Shown here: in pieces, positions 48,470-64,000 of the stretch
Numbering within the stretch: the first letter of the stretch is position 1
Layout of the letters: every line of letters starts with the position of its first letter
Source of the DNA: Todiramphus chloris collaris
Lineage: Eukaryota; Chordata; Aves; Coraciiformes; Alcedinidae
DNA length: 64,000 nt
NCBI GenBank assembly: GCA_025345505.1
Contig: JANVCC010000185.1
Coordinates: 3,526,500 to 3,590,499, forward strand
Reading direction: 5' to 3'
The notes under the pieces: model-generated
The model's database searches: none
Told to the model about the DNA's origin: nothing
Seen by the model: the letters and a program-made list of their open reading frames with translations, nothing else
Translations under genes and position numbers: made by a program

Positions 48470-51400
48470 ACTTCAGCAACACAACATCAGGCAGGTGTAA
48501 CTGGTGGCCTGAAGATGCTCCTGTCACTGTTGACTGGTGGCCCGGGATTACAGGCAGTGGTTATCCAGAGCACAGAGGGTGTAAGAGGCAGCTCTGTCTG
48601 CCATGAGTGGTTTCTAGCCACGAGGACCCTGTGATAGCTGCTGGGATGCCTCATTTCCACCTGCCCTCTGCTGCTTTCTAATTCTTATCAGGGAAAAAAG
48701 ATTAAATCTTGCAGTGAACCAGCCTTGCTGGTCACATCTGGGCAGCCGGGGCAGGATCTGGCAGGCACATGCATGCCAGCCCAGGCCCCATCATCCTGCC
48801 AAGCAGAGAATACTTGTGCAAACCATCTTAATTCCTGCAAAAAGTGGAAACCAGCCTGCATTTGCACCAGAAATGCACTCAGGCATGGACTCAGCTGGCC
48901 AGGCTGTCCCCAGTCTGGGTGCTGGGGACAAAGTATGGACACTGGGACGGTAAGCTGCTTTCTAGGACTAATGTGCTGAGCCATGTTTCTGTGCCAGGCT
49001 GCTCTGTTCCTCCCAGGAAGCCCAGGATCCATGAGATAGGCTCTTTTTATTGCCATTTGCAGGGTCACCTCTAAGTCTAAATCACAGGTGTGAAGTAATC
49101 GGCTCCATATTGTACGTTGGCGGTTGCTACGGGGGAAGAAATGATTAATTTATCACTCATTCCAAGATCTGAAGAATGAAAGATAGAAAGGGAAAGAGAG
49201 AAGGAAAAGAAAGAAGAGGAAAAAAAAAAAAAAAACCACAACCCCTCAGAATAATTCTGCCCGAGCTGCAGAGAAGCATTATTTACAGTCCAAAACTTCC
49301 ACAACCATCTGAATGTAAAGCAGAATCACATCATCGATAATATTGTGCCCTGATCAAAGGGAAAAGACAGTCAAGAATGAAGAGGAGGGAAATAGCATAT
49401 TTTCAGCTAGCTGGGGAGATTGCAAAGGGATTTTAATTCCAAAGATGCTGAACAAATTGCAGATGAGACTATGAGGATAAATAGTGTCTGCTCATAGATC
49501 AGCACAACTTGATTTTCTCCCCTTTAAGTGCAACGGTATCAATCTTTAAAGGGGAGGGAGTGAAAAAAAATCAAGGTGGCAAATGAATTATTCTCTGTAT
49601 GCAGGAGAAAAAAAAAAAACCCCAAACAACCAACCCTTGTACTCTCCCAGTGCAAACCAGTCACGCCGCTTTGCTGGGCAGACAGGCTTTGGCAGAAGCA
49701 GCAACTGAAATGCAAAGCAGAAAAGAAAGTGGGGGGGGGGGGGGGGCGAGGGGAAGGAGGTTTTCACATACAATAAATATTTAATCGCGCTCCGTGTTTC
49801 CTCCTGAAGAAACTTATAGCAGGGATCAATTTGTACGTATTCTGCCTGCTCCGCTGCTGCCCTTCACCAAGGTTAATCTTTGCCCGATGCAAGTTTGAAA
49901 ATGAAACCCAGGGTGGTGCACAAACTTGCTGTGTAGTTGGATTCAATTGCTTTCATTCGCCACCGAAGTGACAGATGCATTCTGAATTCACAAGCGCGTC
50001 CTCCTAGCGCAGATAATTCATGAATAGGCGCTCCCCTCCTTCCTTCCCCCCCCTCTCTCCCCGTTGTGTGTCTTAATTAACGTTCCAAGTCTGGCAGCTT
50101 TTTGATTTCCGTTTCAACAGGGTCTCTGATCAGCCTGCTTGAAAGGAAAGCCTGAAAGAGGGACAAGTTTGATTTTTTTTTTCTGGTGGTTGCTCCTGTT
50201 TTCTCCTGAAATTCAACACGATGGTGGGTAGCAGCAAGATGCAGCTCCGAGCTGGGGTCCGACCTGCAGTGGAGATGCTTCAGCTGTCGAGGAGATGGGG
50301 GCTGAAGAGAGGCACTTTTCCAGCCTAGGGTTCTTTCTGGGAGCACCCAGGAGATGTTTGGATGCGAATTATCCTTTAAATCCCAATCTCTTCACCACAG
50401 GTATATGGTGGACAGGAGACCACCATGGCTGAGGGGCTCCACTAGCAGGTTGTGGTTCCTGCTCAGGTAAAGCTTATGCACTTCAACGGGCACAGTCTCT
50501 GCCCCTTTTCCCTCTGGGTCCCCAGGCGATGGTACAACCACAGCAATCCCCATCCTGGCAGCGTCCCCCTCGTGCAGGGCTGGGACCATGGCTTGGGGAT
50601 GTCCCCGAGGTCAGGCTGGCAGGCAGCACCAACGCTGCTCACCCGACGCCGTTACACGTGGGATGCCCGAGCTGAGGAAACGGAGAGACTGGGAAACCGT
50701 GCCGAGCGGCTGAAACAAAGCCAAGCACCGTGCAGAAAAATTTCCGCAAAGAAGAACATCCCGTTGTCAAATTAACATATTAATAATTAGGCAGAATGAG
50801 AACGTGAAGTCCCAAGGCAGGGCCCGGAGATGACACGTTTGCTCTCTGCGTTCAGCCGTGTCGAGCAGCGATTCCAGGGATGCCTCTGAGCGTGACAGCC
50901 TGTGCCTTACAAGATGTAATTTTAGCGCTTCAGAGCTCTCTTAGTTATGCACCCCTTAAAAAAAAAATAAGCGTGTTGGCTTCTCTCTGAAGGAGAACAA
51001 CAGCTTCTTCTTCAGGGTTTTCATGTGCTTGATTTCTTTAGGGTGTTTATTTTTGCTCTGGGCTATTTGAGCAAACCCATTAAATACGAGCATAAATGGC
51101 TAAGTTTTGTTTGCTAGGAAGGTGGAAACATTCAAGGCCTGTCTGAACTATTGAGTTTGGGCCTCTGGAGAAGAATTGCTTTGCTGCCATGAGGCCCCAG
51201 GATGGAAAAAAATCTGCAGCCAAAGAAGTTACAAGGAACAAATGAAATGACAATAGGTGCCATAAATAAAACTACAGCACATCAACATTCCAAGTTGTTT
51301 TGGCAAATAAAAGCAAAACCAGCTTTCAGTGCTGTGGCCTGGGGAAATCCCAGGGAGGTCCTCAAATCCAGCAGGTTGATGATGCACCCAGAGAAGATGC

Positions 51401-54400
51401 TGGCACTGAAGGTCTCGATGCAGAGGGGATGGCCATTCCCCCCTCCACCTGGAAGTACTGAAGGAGAGATGAGTTAAAAGCAAATTAGAAAAGTAAATTA
51501 CTTCCAAGGCTGTAACGATGGAAAGGATTGCTCCCCGGTGCTTTTGAAGGATAATTGTGATGGACCCGAGCCTGATGCTGATGATTTTGCAGTGATGATC
51601 CCCAGCGGGTTGCTAACTGCTGCCCAGCATCCTGCTCCTCTGAAGGAGGGATGGAGACCAGCCCATGGGGAAGCACAGCCCACCACTTGGCTGTGAGTAC
51701 TGAATTCCAGGGCTGGTATTTGAGCTTTGTTTTCTTGTCATTTCTCAAGTTGTGAAGCTGCATTTTTGTCCTCTCCAGTGTCAGTAGTGCCTCCTGGTTG
51801 AAATCACAGCTTGGATTATGCCAGATGCCTTGAAAAGCATTAAAGCTCCACAGTTTTGGGCCATTGCTTAACGGCAGGAGAGCAGCTCTGGTTAAACAAT
51901 GGCTGACAGATGTTGAGAACATCAGGCCAGGTTGACTTCAAAGGTTGCTCTTGCCTGAAAGTAAGAAAAATATAGGAGAAGGAAAAGAAAGAAGGGGAAA
52001 AGCTGCAGTGCCATGATGATCTCTGGGTAATTATGATAAAACATTGCTTCCCACCTGCTGCTGTTGTCCTGTGCAGCACAGCAAAGCAGGAGGGGAAGTG
52101 GAGCAAAAAGGGAAAGCAGAAGAGGTGGCTGCACCAGACAAGCTCAGGCTCACCCCAGGCAGCTGCAGGGCCAGATCCTGCCCCACCATCCACAGCAGTG
52201 CCGGGCAGATCCTGTGCATGGACTGCCCTGTCTGGGTGAAACACAACTTTGGAAAAGAGGCACTTTTCCACTGGCAGGAGTCAGGATTGTGGGGTATTAC
52301 AGAGACCAAGTGCAGCTGATGGTCCTTGCACCAATAACTCCCATTACTGCAGCAAGCTGGGTGTTTCCAGCTACCCTGTGGGCAAAGGTCCCAGGCACTG
52401 GTGCTGCCGTAGGCTCCAGCCATTCACCCCAGTCCCAGCAAAGTTGGGGACATGATGCTCTTGACAGAGGGACACCAGGCTTGTGATACTGAGTGGCACA
52501 AGGAACAACCTGATGCGACTCTCAGCCTGCAGCAGCAGCTTGTCCTGCTCAGATCACCTATGTTAAAAAAAAACCACCCAAAACAACACAACAAAATAAT
52601 CTGGAAATTGTCTGTCTAGTGGTGTGCCTGACTGGCAGGAGAGCTGGAACAGAGAATTTGCACTGGCACAGTTCCTGTGCAAGGTGTTAAGAGAGAAGGG
52701 ATGTGTTTGACATTCGCTGTATTAGCTTTTGCTGGAGACTCTCCAGCTTAATTTACAGGTGGTGGTGAACCGTCAGGAGACGTCTCCAGCTCACTTGCTC
52801 TTTCTTACAGAAAGGCATGGGAAGGTGGTTATTTTTTACCCCCAGAGCTGTGGGTCAGATCAGTTCTAGTCTTTTGATTGAGAGAATAAAAGAAACAAGT
52901 CAAACCAGACCTGACTGGGGAGAAGATGCTGGACAAAAAGCAACTGAACAATAAAAATAGTTCTGTGTTGACTTGTATGCTGCAAAAGCATCTACCCAAT
53001 CTTTTGCATATTCTCTTCATGCTAAGGCATATTGCTTTTCCCCTTCTTGTTACAGCCTCCCACCTTGTCTTGCTGTTCCTCCCTTTCCAGGGGAGCTTTA
53101 GTCACCCTATGGAAGACTAACACTTTGTATAAAACACCCATTCACAGTTTTTCTTTTACGTTGTTTGTCCAAACTCACCTAGACCGTAGGGAAGAAATGC
53201 TCAGGATCTAGTGTCTAAATTTAACCATAGCCCACACCTCCTTTTTAGCCACTTCTATTTTTACCCCTCTCCTTTAAACACAGTGTTTCGGGAGCCGGGA
53301 GGAGCACCGCTTTCAGAGTTGATAACAACAGGGTAGGGAGCACCCCAACCAAAGCTGTTACATCTTGCAGAGAACAAACAGGGTGTGATCACGGTGTGAT
53401 CGGGCACATGGCAGAGCTGTGCCTCCCCCAGCCTGTTGCCCCCTTCAGCCCAGCTGTACAATCCAGCCCCCTTCCCCACCAGCTCCCAGGAGGAGCAGCA
53501 AGGTGTCCATCACCATCAGCACGGCCCCAGGGCCAAGGCAGTGCTAGAAGGAGCTGCATTTTGGAAGAGGCTCTTTGCAGCGTGGCGGGCACTGCCTGGC
53601 AGATGGCGAGCCCCTGGCTCCATCCCAACCTGCCCCCGCACACCTCCTGCTCCAGCACAGCCCCAGCCAGCGCTTCCCCCTGTTTGAGCGATGGTGGCTC
53701 GAGGCTGTGGCCTCCTGTCCTGAGGGTAACCTCTCTGTGTGGTCTCAGGTGGCTGACACACGGCTGAGCTCACGCTAAAGGCTCCGTTCTGCTGCCTGCT
53801 CTCACAAACCACCTAGAAACGTGCTGGTTTAAGGACAGTCACTGCTCCATCAGCTGAAGTAAGCTGAGAACCACCAAGATAAGGCAGGGAGACAAAGATA
53901 CAGAGCCAGCACAATGGCCTAGGCCTCTTCCTCCAGAACAGGGCTACAAAATAAGCCAAGAAGGAATAACTCCCATTTTACCAGCAGAGAGTCACACAGC
54001 AGTTCATGTTTTACCTTAGGAAACAGCCAGGAAGCAAATGTACACATCCTCCTGCCTGGGTCAGCACAGGGAACCAGATGAAAAAAAAACCTCCTCAGGC
54101 TTCACCTTCTCTTGTACTACACAGAAGCAAATAAATCCCAGCCTAGTTAAGCCCCACTACCTGCTGGAAAAAAAAGAAAGCCACAGGCAGAGCAAAACAG
54201 ACACTGGAAACCTTGCAGCTGCCCCCATCCCTGCCCAGCCTGGCTCAGCTGCTTTTAAAGGCTGTTGGGAATTCAGTTGGGTTCAGCTGTTGTTGGGTTC
54301 GAGCTGTACTGGTGGCCCCTGCCCTGCTCCCCCCGGGGCTGCTGTGGGTGCTGAGCTCAATTCTCTTCCTTCCCCTTGCGAGGTCTGAGCTTCTGCCCTT

Positions 54401-55912
54401 GTGCACCAGCCCAGAGACTGGGAGGCAGCTGCTGCACTGGGGTAAAGCCCCCGGGCTGTGCAGGAGTCTGGGTTGAGTGGTCCCATCCTCACCCTGTCCC
54501 TCAGAGCAAAACTGGGCTGCCCCGGGTGCTCACACTGTGTCAATCACCTGCTGCTTTCTGGTTTGGAGCTTCCAAAAACTTCCCCCCATGTTTAACCTGG
54601 CAGAGCTACTGCACTGTAGCTCTAGCACCAGATCATGGACTTTCTGCTACAGAAAGAGAAGTGAAAAATATGCCACGGCTCCTGCATCTGGCAGTGCCAG
54701 GAACAGTCAAAGCCTTGCTCAGATCCCTGCTTTTTCCTAATGGCAGATCAAAGCTCCTCGAGGCAGTGAGACCCTGAAGCACTTGCTCGGAGTGTGTGCT
54801 GCAGCCAGCAATGATCCAGCACAAATCCCAGCTGGCAAGGTGAGGTTGGTGTCACCTTGGCGCACCATCGGGATCCAAATTAAATCTTTCTAGTCCAGTC
54901 TAAGCAATTCAGGCCATTTCCCCCCTCGTTTCTTCCCCCAGCTGTGGTACCTCTGCATCTCTGGGGTCTGTTTGGGTGAAGAGGTGGCCATAATACCCCA
55001 GGAGTTCCCCAAACCGCTCCTGCAAGCTGATTATACACTTAGACTAAAGGCCTTTGGCTCCTTACCTGAACATCTGCTGCCAATGGCAGCCAGAGAACGC
55101 AGGGGAGAGGCTGATGGGACACACAACTTGGCGTGGTCATTGCAAAGCTTGTGCACAGAGGTGGGTTTGTGTCCCTGTCTGTCCGTTCTGCACCTGCTGT
55201 GCTGCAAATAAGGAGGTGTTTTCAACGTGGAGGCGTTTTCTTGACCCTGCAAATCAGCAGCACCAACCGAACGATTGCTGCAGGGAGCTCCTGAGGACCA
55301 GAGCGATGCAAATCCAGCAGCAGTTGCCAGGCAGAAGTGTGTAATTCCTTCCAGTGGTTTCCAGAGGAGCTGTCATCATCTTGTACATCCCTGGAGTGAA
55401 ACCCACAGGAGGTGAGGAAGAGAGGAGGAGCAAAGTGTGCCCCACGGTGTCCCCAGCACATCCACGCAGCAGCACCCTGGGGCCCAGGCACGAATCTGGG
55501 GGTTGAGGAGCTCACCCAGCAGCTGAAGAAATGCTTTGCATCCTGAATTCATCTCGGGGTGAGGTCATCAGCTAGAGCAGAGGTGTGGTGCCAAGCAAAG
55601 ACTCTTCTGGTGCCATTGCCACCGGGGTGCAGAAAGCAGAGAGCTGGTGGTCGCTTGATCTTCTCATCCAGATCCCAGCCTCAGAAATCCCCAGGTTGGA
55701 TTTTTGTGCTATTGGGTCGATTGGAGTCTCTCACTAAGAAAATAAAAAGATTCCAGGTCTGGAAGTTCTCCCTCTGAGAGGTTTGGTTCATTATTTTACA
55801 GTATATATTACCTTTAAACACTGCCTCCTCTGATGAACTCTTCAGGCAACACTGAGCAGAGGGGTCCTGGGGATATCACGCTGCAATCAACTTCAAGAAG
55901 ACATTCACATCA
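48470..55912. other. Intergenic, downstream of COL5A1
   Basis: A 16-base G run lies at 49731-49746. An A-run at about 49220-49235 closes a purine-rich stretch. Around 49770-50110 there is a non-repetitive block with TTCATGAATAGGCGC- and CTTAATTAACGTTCC-type words. No ficolin-type fibrinogen domain or other exon was recognised. GC content rises in 53.4-54.5 kb without a coding signal. Confidence 0.5.
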
Positions 55913-55942
55913 CGTTGGTTTAGGTGGAAACAGTAAACTTGA

Positions 55943-55948
55943 TTTATT
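55943..55948 (-). terminator. COL5A1: Distal polyadenylation signal AATAAA of COL5A1
   Basis: Minus-strand AATAAA. Two more copies lie just upstream in the transcript at 55972-55977 and 55980-55985. A GU-rich stretch follows (GTGATGTGAATG, then GTTGATTGCAGCGTG), as expected downstream of a cleavage site, so cleavage would fall at about 55913-55933. Confidence 0.65.
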
Positions 55949-58223
55949 GAAAAAAAAAAAAATCTATTACATTTATTCCTTTATTACACAGGTTTAAAAT
56001 ATTTAAAAATAGCTCTTATGGGCATTACACTTAAATTTTATGACATGTTTATTGGACTTTGAAGAAATGTACAATATGTCATTTGACACTATATTTTAAA
56101 AAGGGCCTTATGTACTAAACTTTTTTTTTTCCATAGGTTTTATTTTTCTTATCAACATTTGTTCAAGTCATATATATATTAAAGGGGGGAAGGGAAATAA
56201 AATTACACAAAAAGAATGTCTGCAAATACAAGTAGTAATTTTATTGCAATATACCGTAGCTAAGTGGTCTGGGGAAATCGGAACAGTTTGGAGCTCAGTA
56301 CAATTACAACACTGTGGAATTCAACAGAGGATTATTTTTTTTTATTATTATTTTTTCTTTTTCTTAAAGCAAAGAAATAAAAGGGGAAAAAAAAAAAAAA
56401 AGACAAAAGCTCCCTTGATGAAAATTTTTAACAGAATCACATGACCTAGACAGACACACACGTGTGTACATACATCAGTATATGGCTTTTCTGTTGCAGA
56501 GAGGAATGTGCAACCTTTTCTGACCTTCCCACCGCTCCCGAACAAATCTCTTGCCAAGGTGACCGAGAGAGAAGATGAATTCTCCTATATATTATTATAT
56601 ACTCCTTTTCACTGCTTTGCTGCCCAAGTCTGCAGCTGTGAAAGTAGCACCTTTTTATTTTAGGCTTGGTTTTTTTTTTTTTAGTTCACCCGAGCATGAA
56701 GAAGACACCAACCCCAAACAAGAGAACACACCAGAAGAAGGGAGATGGATGGACACGGCTCTCCCAGACCGCAAAGCACCGCGCGGCATCGCCGCTCCCT
56801 CCAGCACGGCTTTGCCTCCCTCCTCGGCTGCTGCTGCTCGGGAAGGAGGGGGGAAAAGACACCATATATAGGCTTTTCTTCACAGTAAATGTGATGTCTT
56901 TTCCTTTCTGGTGAAAGATCCCCCTTGGCTCAAGCGTTGCTGTAATACTCCAAGCCAAATAATAGTAGTAAGAAAACCCATCTATTTTGCAGCCGAGAGA
57001 TCCGAACAAGGAAAACGGCCAGGGAGAAAACAAACAAACAGAAAAAGATGATGGTGTGGGCAGGTTGAGAGCTGAAAATGCTGCATGGGGGGGGAAAAAG
57101 AAAAAAGAAAAAGAAAAGAAATAAAAGCCATCCTGGCAGAGCCACTATGGGAAGACCAAGAGAATTGCAGACTCCCGGGAGCACCCGGCTTCAGCATCGC
57201 GTCGGGACATCCAGCAACGACATAAATTAGCACCAGAAACATTCAGCGACCGAGTACAATCTGGTGTGGTGACCACCGTACAAAATGCATGAATATTCTT
57301 AGGAGTTAAAAAAAAAAATAAAATAAAAGAATTAAAAAAAAAAAAAAAGAAAACAAGCTGTAAGCACATTTAATACTTTTTTCTACATGGACTGTATAAG
57401 CTACTGCAATACATCGAAGGGAAGAAGAGGGTCTTCTACATAATGAATATGAAGGTGACATGCAATTATAAATCAAAGACTGGCCAACGGCTGCAGTCTT
57501 GTGTGGAAAGCAGCTAAAAAGCAAAGGCCAGTAGGAGATTGGGCAGTGGCAGGGTATCACCAGTGCTGGATTAAAGTCATTCAAATAGATAGCACCACAG
57601 ACATGTAAAAATAAAAAGCACCTTTTTTTGGTTTTGTTCCTGTGTTTAGTTCCTTTTTACACTTCATATTCAGAGAGGACGAATGGATTCCCCCTGCCAC
57701 TGCAATCTGCCACTGGGAGTGGACTATTTATTTACTTATTTTTAATTATTATTTTAAAAGAACGCTGATGGAAAAGAACGAAGAATTAAGTTAAACCACA
57801 TTTGTAAAGGAAAGCGAGCGTATCAAAAATGCAGAGACTCAAAGCAGATCCCACTTTTGGATCAGGGTTTTATGGAAGTCTTGTTAAAAAGTGGCTTTAA
57901 TTTCCTTATTTTGAGGCGGATCGTTCCCAAAAGGCACCAGTGGCTCAAGGGGTTGGTTTGCCACTCCCCGGGCCTGCAAAGACTCAGTGCCTGGGTGGAA
58001 CTGAAGCTCCTTCCGATCCAGGCTTGGGGTTGGGAAGAGGCAGGAGAGGTGGGGACGTGAGCCACCAGCTTCATTCCCAGCTGCAACTGGGACGGTGGTG
58101 GGAAGGGAGGTGGATTTAGCACGGAGCGGGTCACATGCATGTTTTGAAGGCAGAAACATTTAAACATTTCAAATAATATACAATACAAATATTTACTTAC
58201 AAACATACAAAAATATAAGCACC

Positions 58224-58229
58224 TTTAAT
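58224..58229 (-). terminator. COL5A1: Possible proximal polyadenylation signal ATTAAA
   Basis: Minus-strand ATTAAA about 670 bases after the stop codon, followed by a U-rich stretch (TATATTTTTGTATGTTTG). It would give a short 3' UTR form. ATTAAA is the commonest variant signal, but usage is unknown. Confidence 0.3.
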
Positions 58230-58899
58230 ACATGGGAAAGAGATGCCCAGTGTGACTTTTAGCTATCGAATTCACGGGGATTGATTTTGTAAAGCGTGGA
58301 ATTACACGATTCAATGGAGAGCTGGAGAACTCTGGCAACGGCCACGGCGTCTGCTTGGAAGTCAATGAAATGCCTCCAACGAGCTTTGGCAGGGGTTGGA
58401 TTGAAGCCAGGACTGCCAGGACTTCAACATCAAGCTGAACGCAGGAGTTTCAAGTTTTTTTCTGGTTTTTTGGTTTTGGTTTTTTTTTTTTTCCTTTGAA
58501 ACAAACAAAACAAAAACGCATCAACAAGCGCTCGGTATCGCTTTGCGGCAAGAAGGAATAGAAGAAGAAGTCTTTGATGGTGGTGGGGTCTGCTGGGTGG
58601 CCGTGGAGCAGATGTGGTGGCGTGGGGACAGGTCGGTCGGTCGGTCATGTGGTTCTGCGTCTGTGGAGGGACCGGTCCTCTCGGTTCGGTACGTGTGGGT
58701 GAGGTGGCACAAGAGGAACTCGGGCAAAAGGAGGAACAAAACAAAACGGGGGGGGGGGGAAAATAACCCATCGCTGTCCAGTTTCAGAACGTGCATGTGA
58801 CGAAGAATTCTTTTTTCTTTTTTTTTTTTTTTTTAATTAATTAAATGGCGCAATGAGGTTACGAGGTTGCTCATTTGGAGACTAGTTTTCGGGTGGCTC

Positions 58900-61778
<2,879 letters not shown>

Positions 61779-62012
61779 CGCGCAGCCGTCCAGGGCAGCT
61801 CGGATGTAGGGGTTGTTGTCGTAGGACATCTCCTCATCGTTGGAGCCCAGGAAGCGGATGGCCTTGTCGTAGCTGTTGGTGGTGGCGTCGTGCCAGGCTA
61901 CGGACTGGTAGCAGTTGTAGGTGATGTTCTGGTGGGCCGAGGCGCTCAGGAGCCGGAGGAAAGTCATCTGCACCACTCCGATGGGGTTGCCGTCCGAATC
62001 CACGTAGGAGAG
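61779..62012 (-). CDS. COL5A1: COL5A1 penultimate coding exon (COLFI domain)
   Basis: A 234-base exon of 78 whole codons, bounded by acceptor TTCTCCTCTTCTCGCAG and donor GTACGT, phase 0 at both ends. It begins [20 protein letters not shown], contains the conserved N-glycosylation site NIT and a cysteine in [14 protein letters not shown], then [20 protein letters not shown], and ends LDGCA, where the next exon adds TKKGYQ. This is the core of the fibrillar collagen C-propeptide used for trimer assembly. The wording matches alpha-1(V) best. Alpha-1(XI) is the nearest alternative, but synteny with OLFM1 supports COL5A1. The reading frame is intact. Confidence 0.97.
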
Positions 62013-64000
62013 CTGCGAGAAGAGGAGAAGGGGAAACACTGGGCAGTGAGGGACGATGCAGCAACTCGGGGGGGGTTGAGGACCACCGGTGTCACCTATT
62101 GTTATTACCCTGTGCACAGGGCTCAGCCTCACCACCCCGCTGGGGTGTGGACACACTCTCTGCCACCCTACGAGCACAGGGCTGGGCTGGTCCTTCTGAG
62201 TGGTCTGGTTATGAACTAAAAATTAAGGCTAATACAGGGCAGGAGGAAAGAGGAAGAGGAATTTCAACCCTGGTTGCAAAAGGGTGTAAATTTGGGGATG
62301 TATATTTGAAGTTTAAACCAATACTGAGCATCCATCTCCAGCTTTTGAAGAGGAGACAAATCAGGTTTCTGTATGGATTTGGGACTTCATTTTTCTGCCC
62401 TGTTTGACATGATTTTCTGACCGCTGTGGGTATTTCGTTCTGCACACACTGGGATATTTCCCATTTCATTTTTCTTGGGTACCAACACACTGGATTTAAG
62501 GAAACTGCACTTAATCTGCAGCAATCCTGTTCCTGCTGATAAGGACTCTGTGCTGCCCTGGTCCATGAAGGGAAAATGCCCTCGGGGCACGTCATGAAAC
62601 ACAGGAGCTGCACCAGCACTGGGATTTGCTCCATACTGCACATCAGGGTCTTTTTCTCCCTTGGAGAACAGTATCTAGAAATGCAATCTCTCAAAACTCA
62701 CTTCCACACAGAGGGGATTCAGGGCTTTCTGGCACTTTCTCTCATACCCGACCAAGAAAGTGAGCACACAGCAGGACAGTTAATGTGCTTGTCTAAACTA
62801 ACTGCACTTCAGGTGGCATCTCCAGCCACGGCCAAGCTACCAGAGCTGCTGTTGTGACTGTCCTCTATGGACAGGGGGTTTCTTTAGAAACGACCAGGAG
62901 AAAAAACACAGGGGCACAAACAGCGTAGTGTTCGTCGAGGTACCACGGAACATCGGTGGCAAGCTGCAAACAGTAGAAGAGATTTGTAACCAGACAATAA
63001 AACCACGAACAAAATGATAATAAAAATAAAGACATATACCAACCGGTTGTCAGGATACCGTCGCACTGTCCTCCTGAGAGTTAAACATGACTGACCAGGA
63101 GAGAGCCACGCGTGCCAGGAGGAGAGCTACCAGAAAACCACCAGGACGTGGAAGGAAGGGGACAACAAAATGCGGATTACTTGGCACACACCCAGCGTGT
63201 CCCAGTCTATAGGACCCGCTTCTTTGTTCTTATTTCGAATCAGTGGTTGGTTTGTGAGCCTTACTACTTGTTACGGGGGCCCAGTTGCTGTTCTGCCTCT
63301 CCAGTCTGCATGAAGCCCTGCCACAGCTCTGCGACTTGAGCCACTGGGAACTGGTGCTGTGCATGAGGCTTACTCGTGGGAACACGGCTGTGCAAAAACC
63401 AATCCTTTCCTGTTTTCTCTGTGATAGCATTTCCCTGGGGCAAATGCCATATTGCTAGGAAGGAGAACAGGGCAGGATGGGTGGCAAGCCTTGTTAGAGC
63501 TACTGGGAATTGCACGCAACGCACACGGAAGGAAAGCAGAGTCCAGAAGGAAACATCTGCAACCCTTTTATCCCTCTAAATGCAGTTTGACTGCATCATG
63601 AGAAATGGTAAGAACTCAGCTCCAAGTATTCTGTGTCATTGATTAATGACGATGTAGAAGCATCAAAACAAGATGGTTTCTTTGTATTTCATAATCACTG
63701 CGTCCTCTAGATAGGCATGGAAGAAAGGCAAGTGTCTCCATGGCTGCGCACCTTGTGCAAGCAACCGAGATTTACATGGAGCCCCCCACACATCAGCAGA
63801 CTGAGCAGCGGGTGGAAATACTCCCCTTGGCTTTGGGGATCCCCATGGCATCAGTCCCCACAAGAGACCAACCATGCTCGAGCTGCGCGGAAAGACACCA
63901 GGGATCTTCTCCACGGAGTAAAAGGAGCAATGCTGCACTCAGAGGGGAACATCAAACTCATTCCTCCCACCCATCTACACCCAGATTTCAACTGATCATG
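62013..64000 (-). other. COL5A1: COL5A1 intron upstream of the penultimate exon (partial)
   Basis: No further collagen exon (expected to end in an EFKRGK-type sequence) is visible on the minus strand up to the window edge, so the previous exon lies outside. No repeat or RNA gene was recognised. The 161-codon minus-strand frame at 62209-62694 has no known domain and is taken as chance. Confidence 0.8.

Larger units (their letters stand above)
55925..58899 (-). other. COL5A1: COL5A1 3' untranslated region
   Basis: Running on the minus strand from the TAA stop to the most distal AATAAA cluster gives a 3' UTR of about 3 kb, which fits the long 3' UTR known for COL5A1. It is markedly AT-rich with many U- or A-tracts; 57720-57760 reads as an AATAAATA-rich segment in transcript sense. 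A (GGTC)4-type patch lies at about 58629-58646 and a G/C-rich part at 58600-58700. The 3' end position is inferred from signals, not from transcripts. Confidence 0.75.

Noticed and set aside
54285-54310. GGGTTCGAG, considered as a tRNA T-loop
   Set aside because: No acceptor stem, anticodon arm or D-loop could be placed around it.

Overview
This window looks like a nuclear genome segment from a bird. The evidence is one pair of spliced collagen exons, one short spliced leader exon, and several 5'-truncated CR1 LINE copies ending in the avian ATTCTATGA-type tail. There is also a short LTR-derived repeat that I recall as common in non-galliform birds. No bacterial, phage, CRISPR or operon features are present. 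I recognise coding sequence in only three exons, about 450 bases of 64 kb.

Right end (about 55.9-64.0 kb, minus strand): this is the 3' end of COL5A1, procollagen alpha-1(V). The penultimate coding exon (61779-62012) and last coding exon (58900-59046) encode the C-terminal part of the fibrillar collagen C-propeptide. A long AT-rich 3' UTR of about 3 kb follows, down to a cluster of AATAAA signals near 55.94-55.99 kb. A CR1 copy sits in the last intron.

Left end (about 1-3.6 kb, minus strand): a 22-codon exon at 2599-2664 matches the alternative 'B' leader of OLFM1 (noelin/pancortin). It has a proper splice donor, and CpG-rich blocks and a G-run tract lie around it. The rest of OLFM1 would lie to the left, outside the window. 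COL5A1 and OLFM1 in the same orientation match the known 9q34-type synteny.

Middle (about 3.6-55.9 kb): an intergenic stretch or far-upstream OLFM1 region without any gene I can support. It contains five CR1 fragments, an LTR fragment, two minisatellites and a 196-base pure-purine tract. It also holds a 70-bp diverged direct duplication about 2 kb apart, and several AT-rich, homeodomain-motif-dense blocks that could be conserved non-coding elements. Ficolin genes, which lie between COL5A1 and OLFM1 in human, were not seen.

I found no convincing undescribed biological system. The useful results are the short OLFM1 exon, the COL5A1 3' structure and the candidate regulatory or repeat features.
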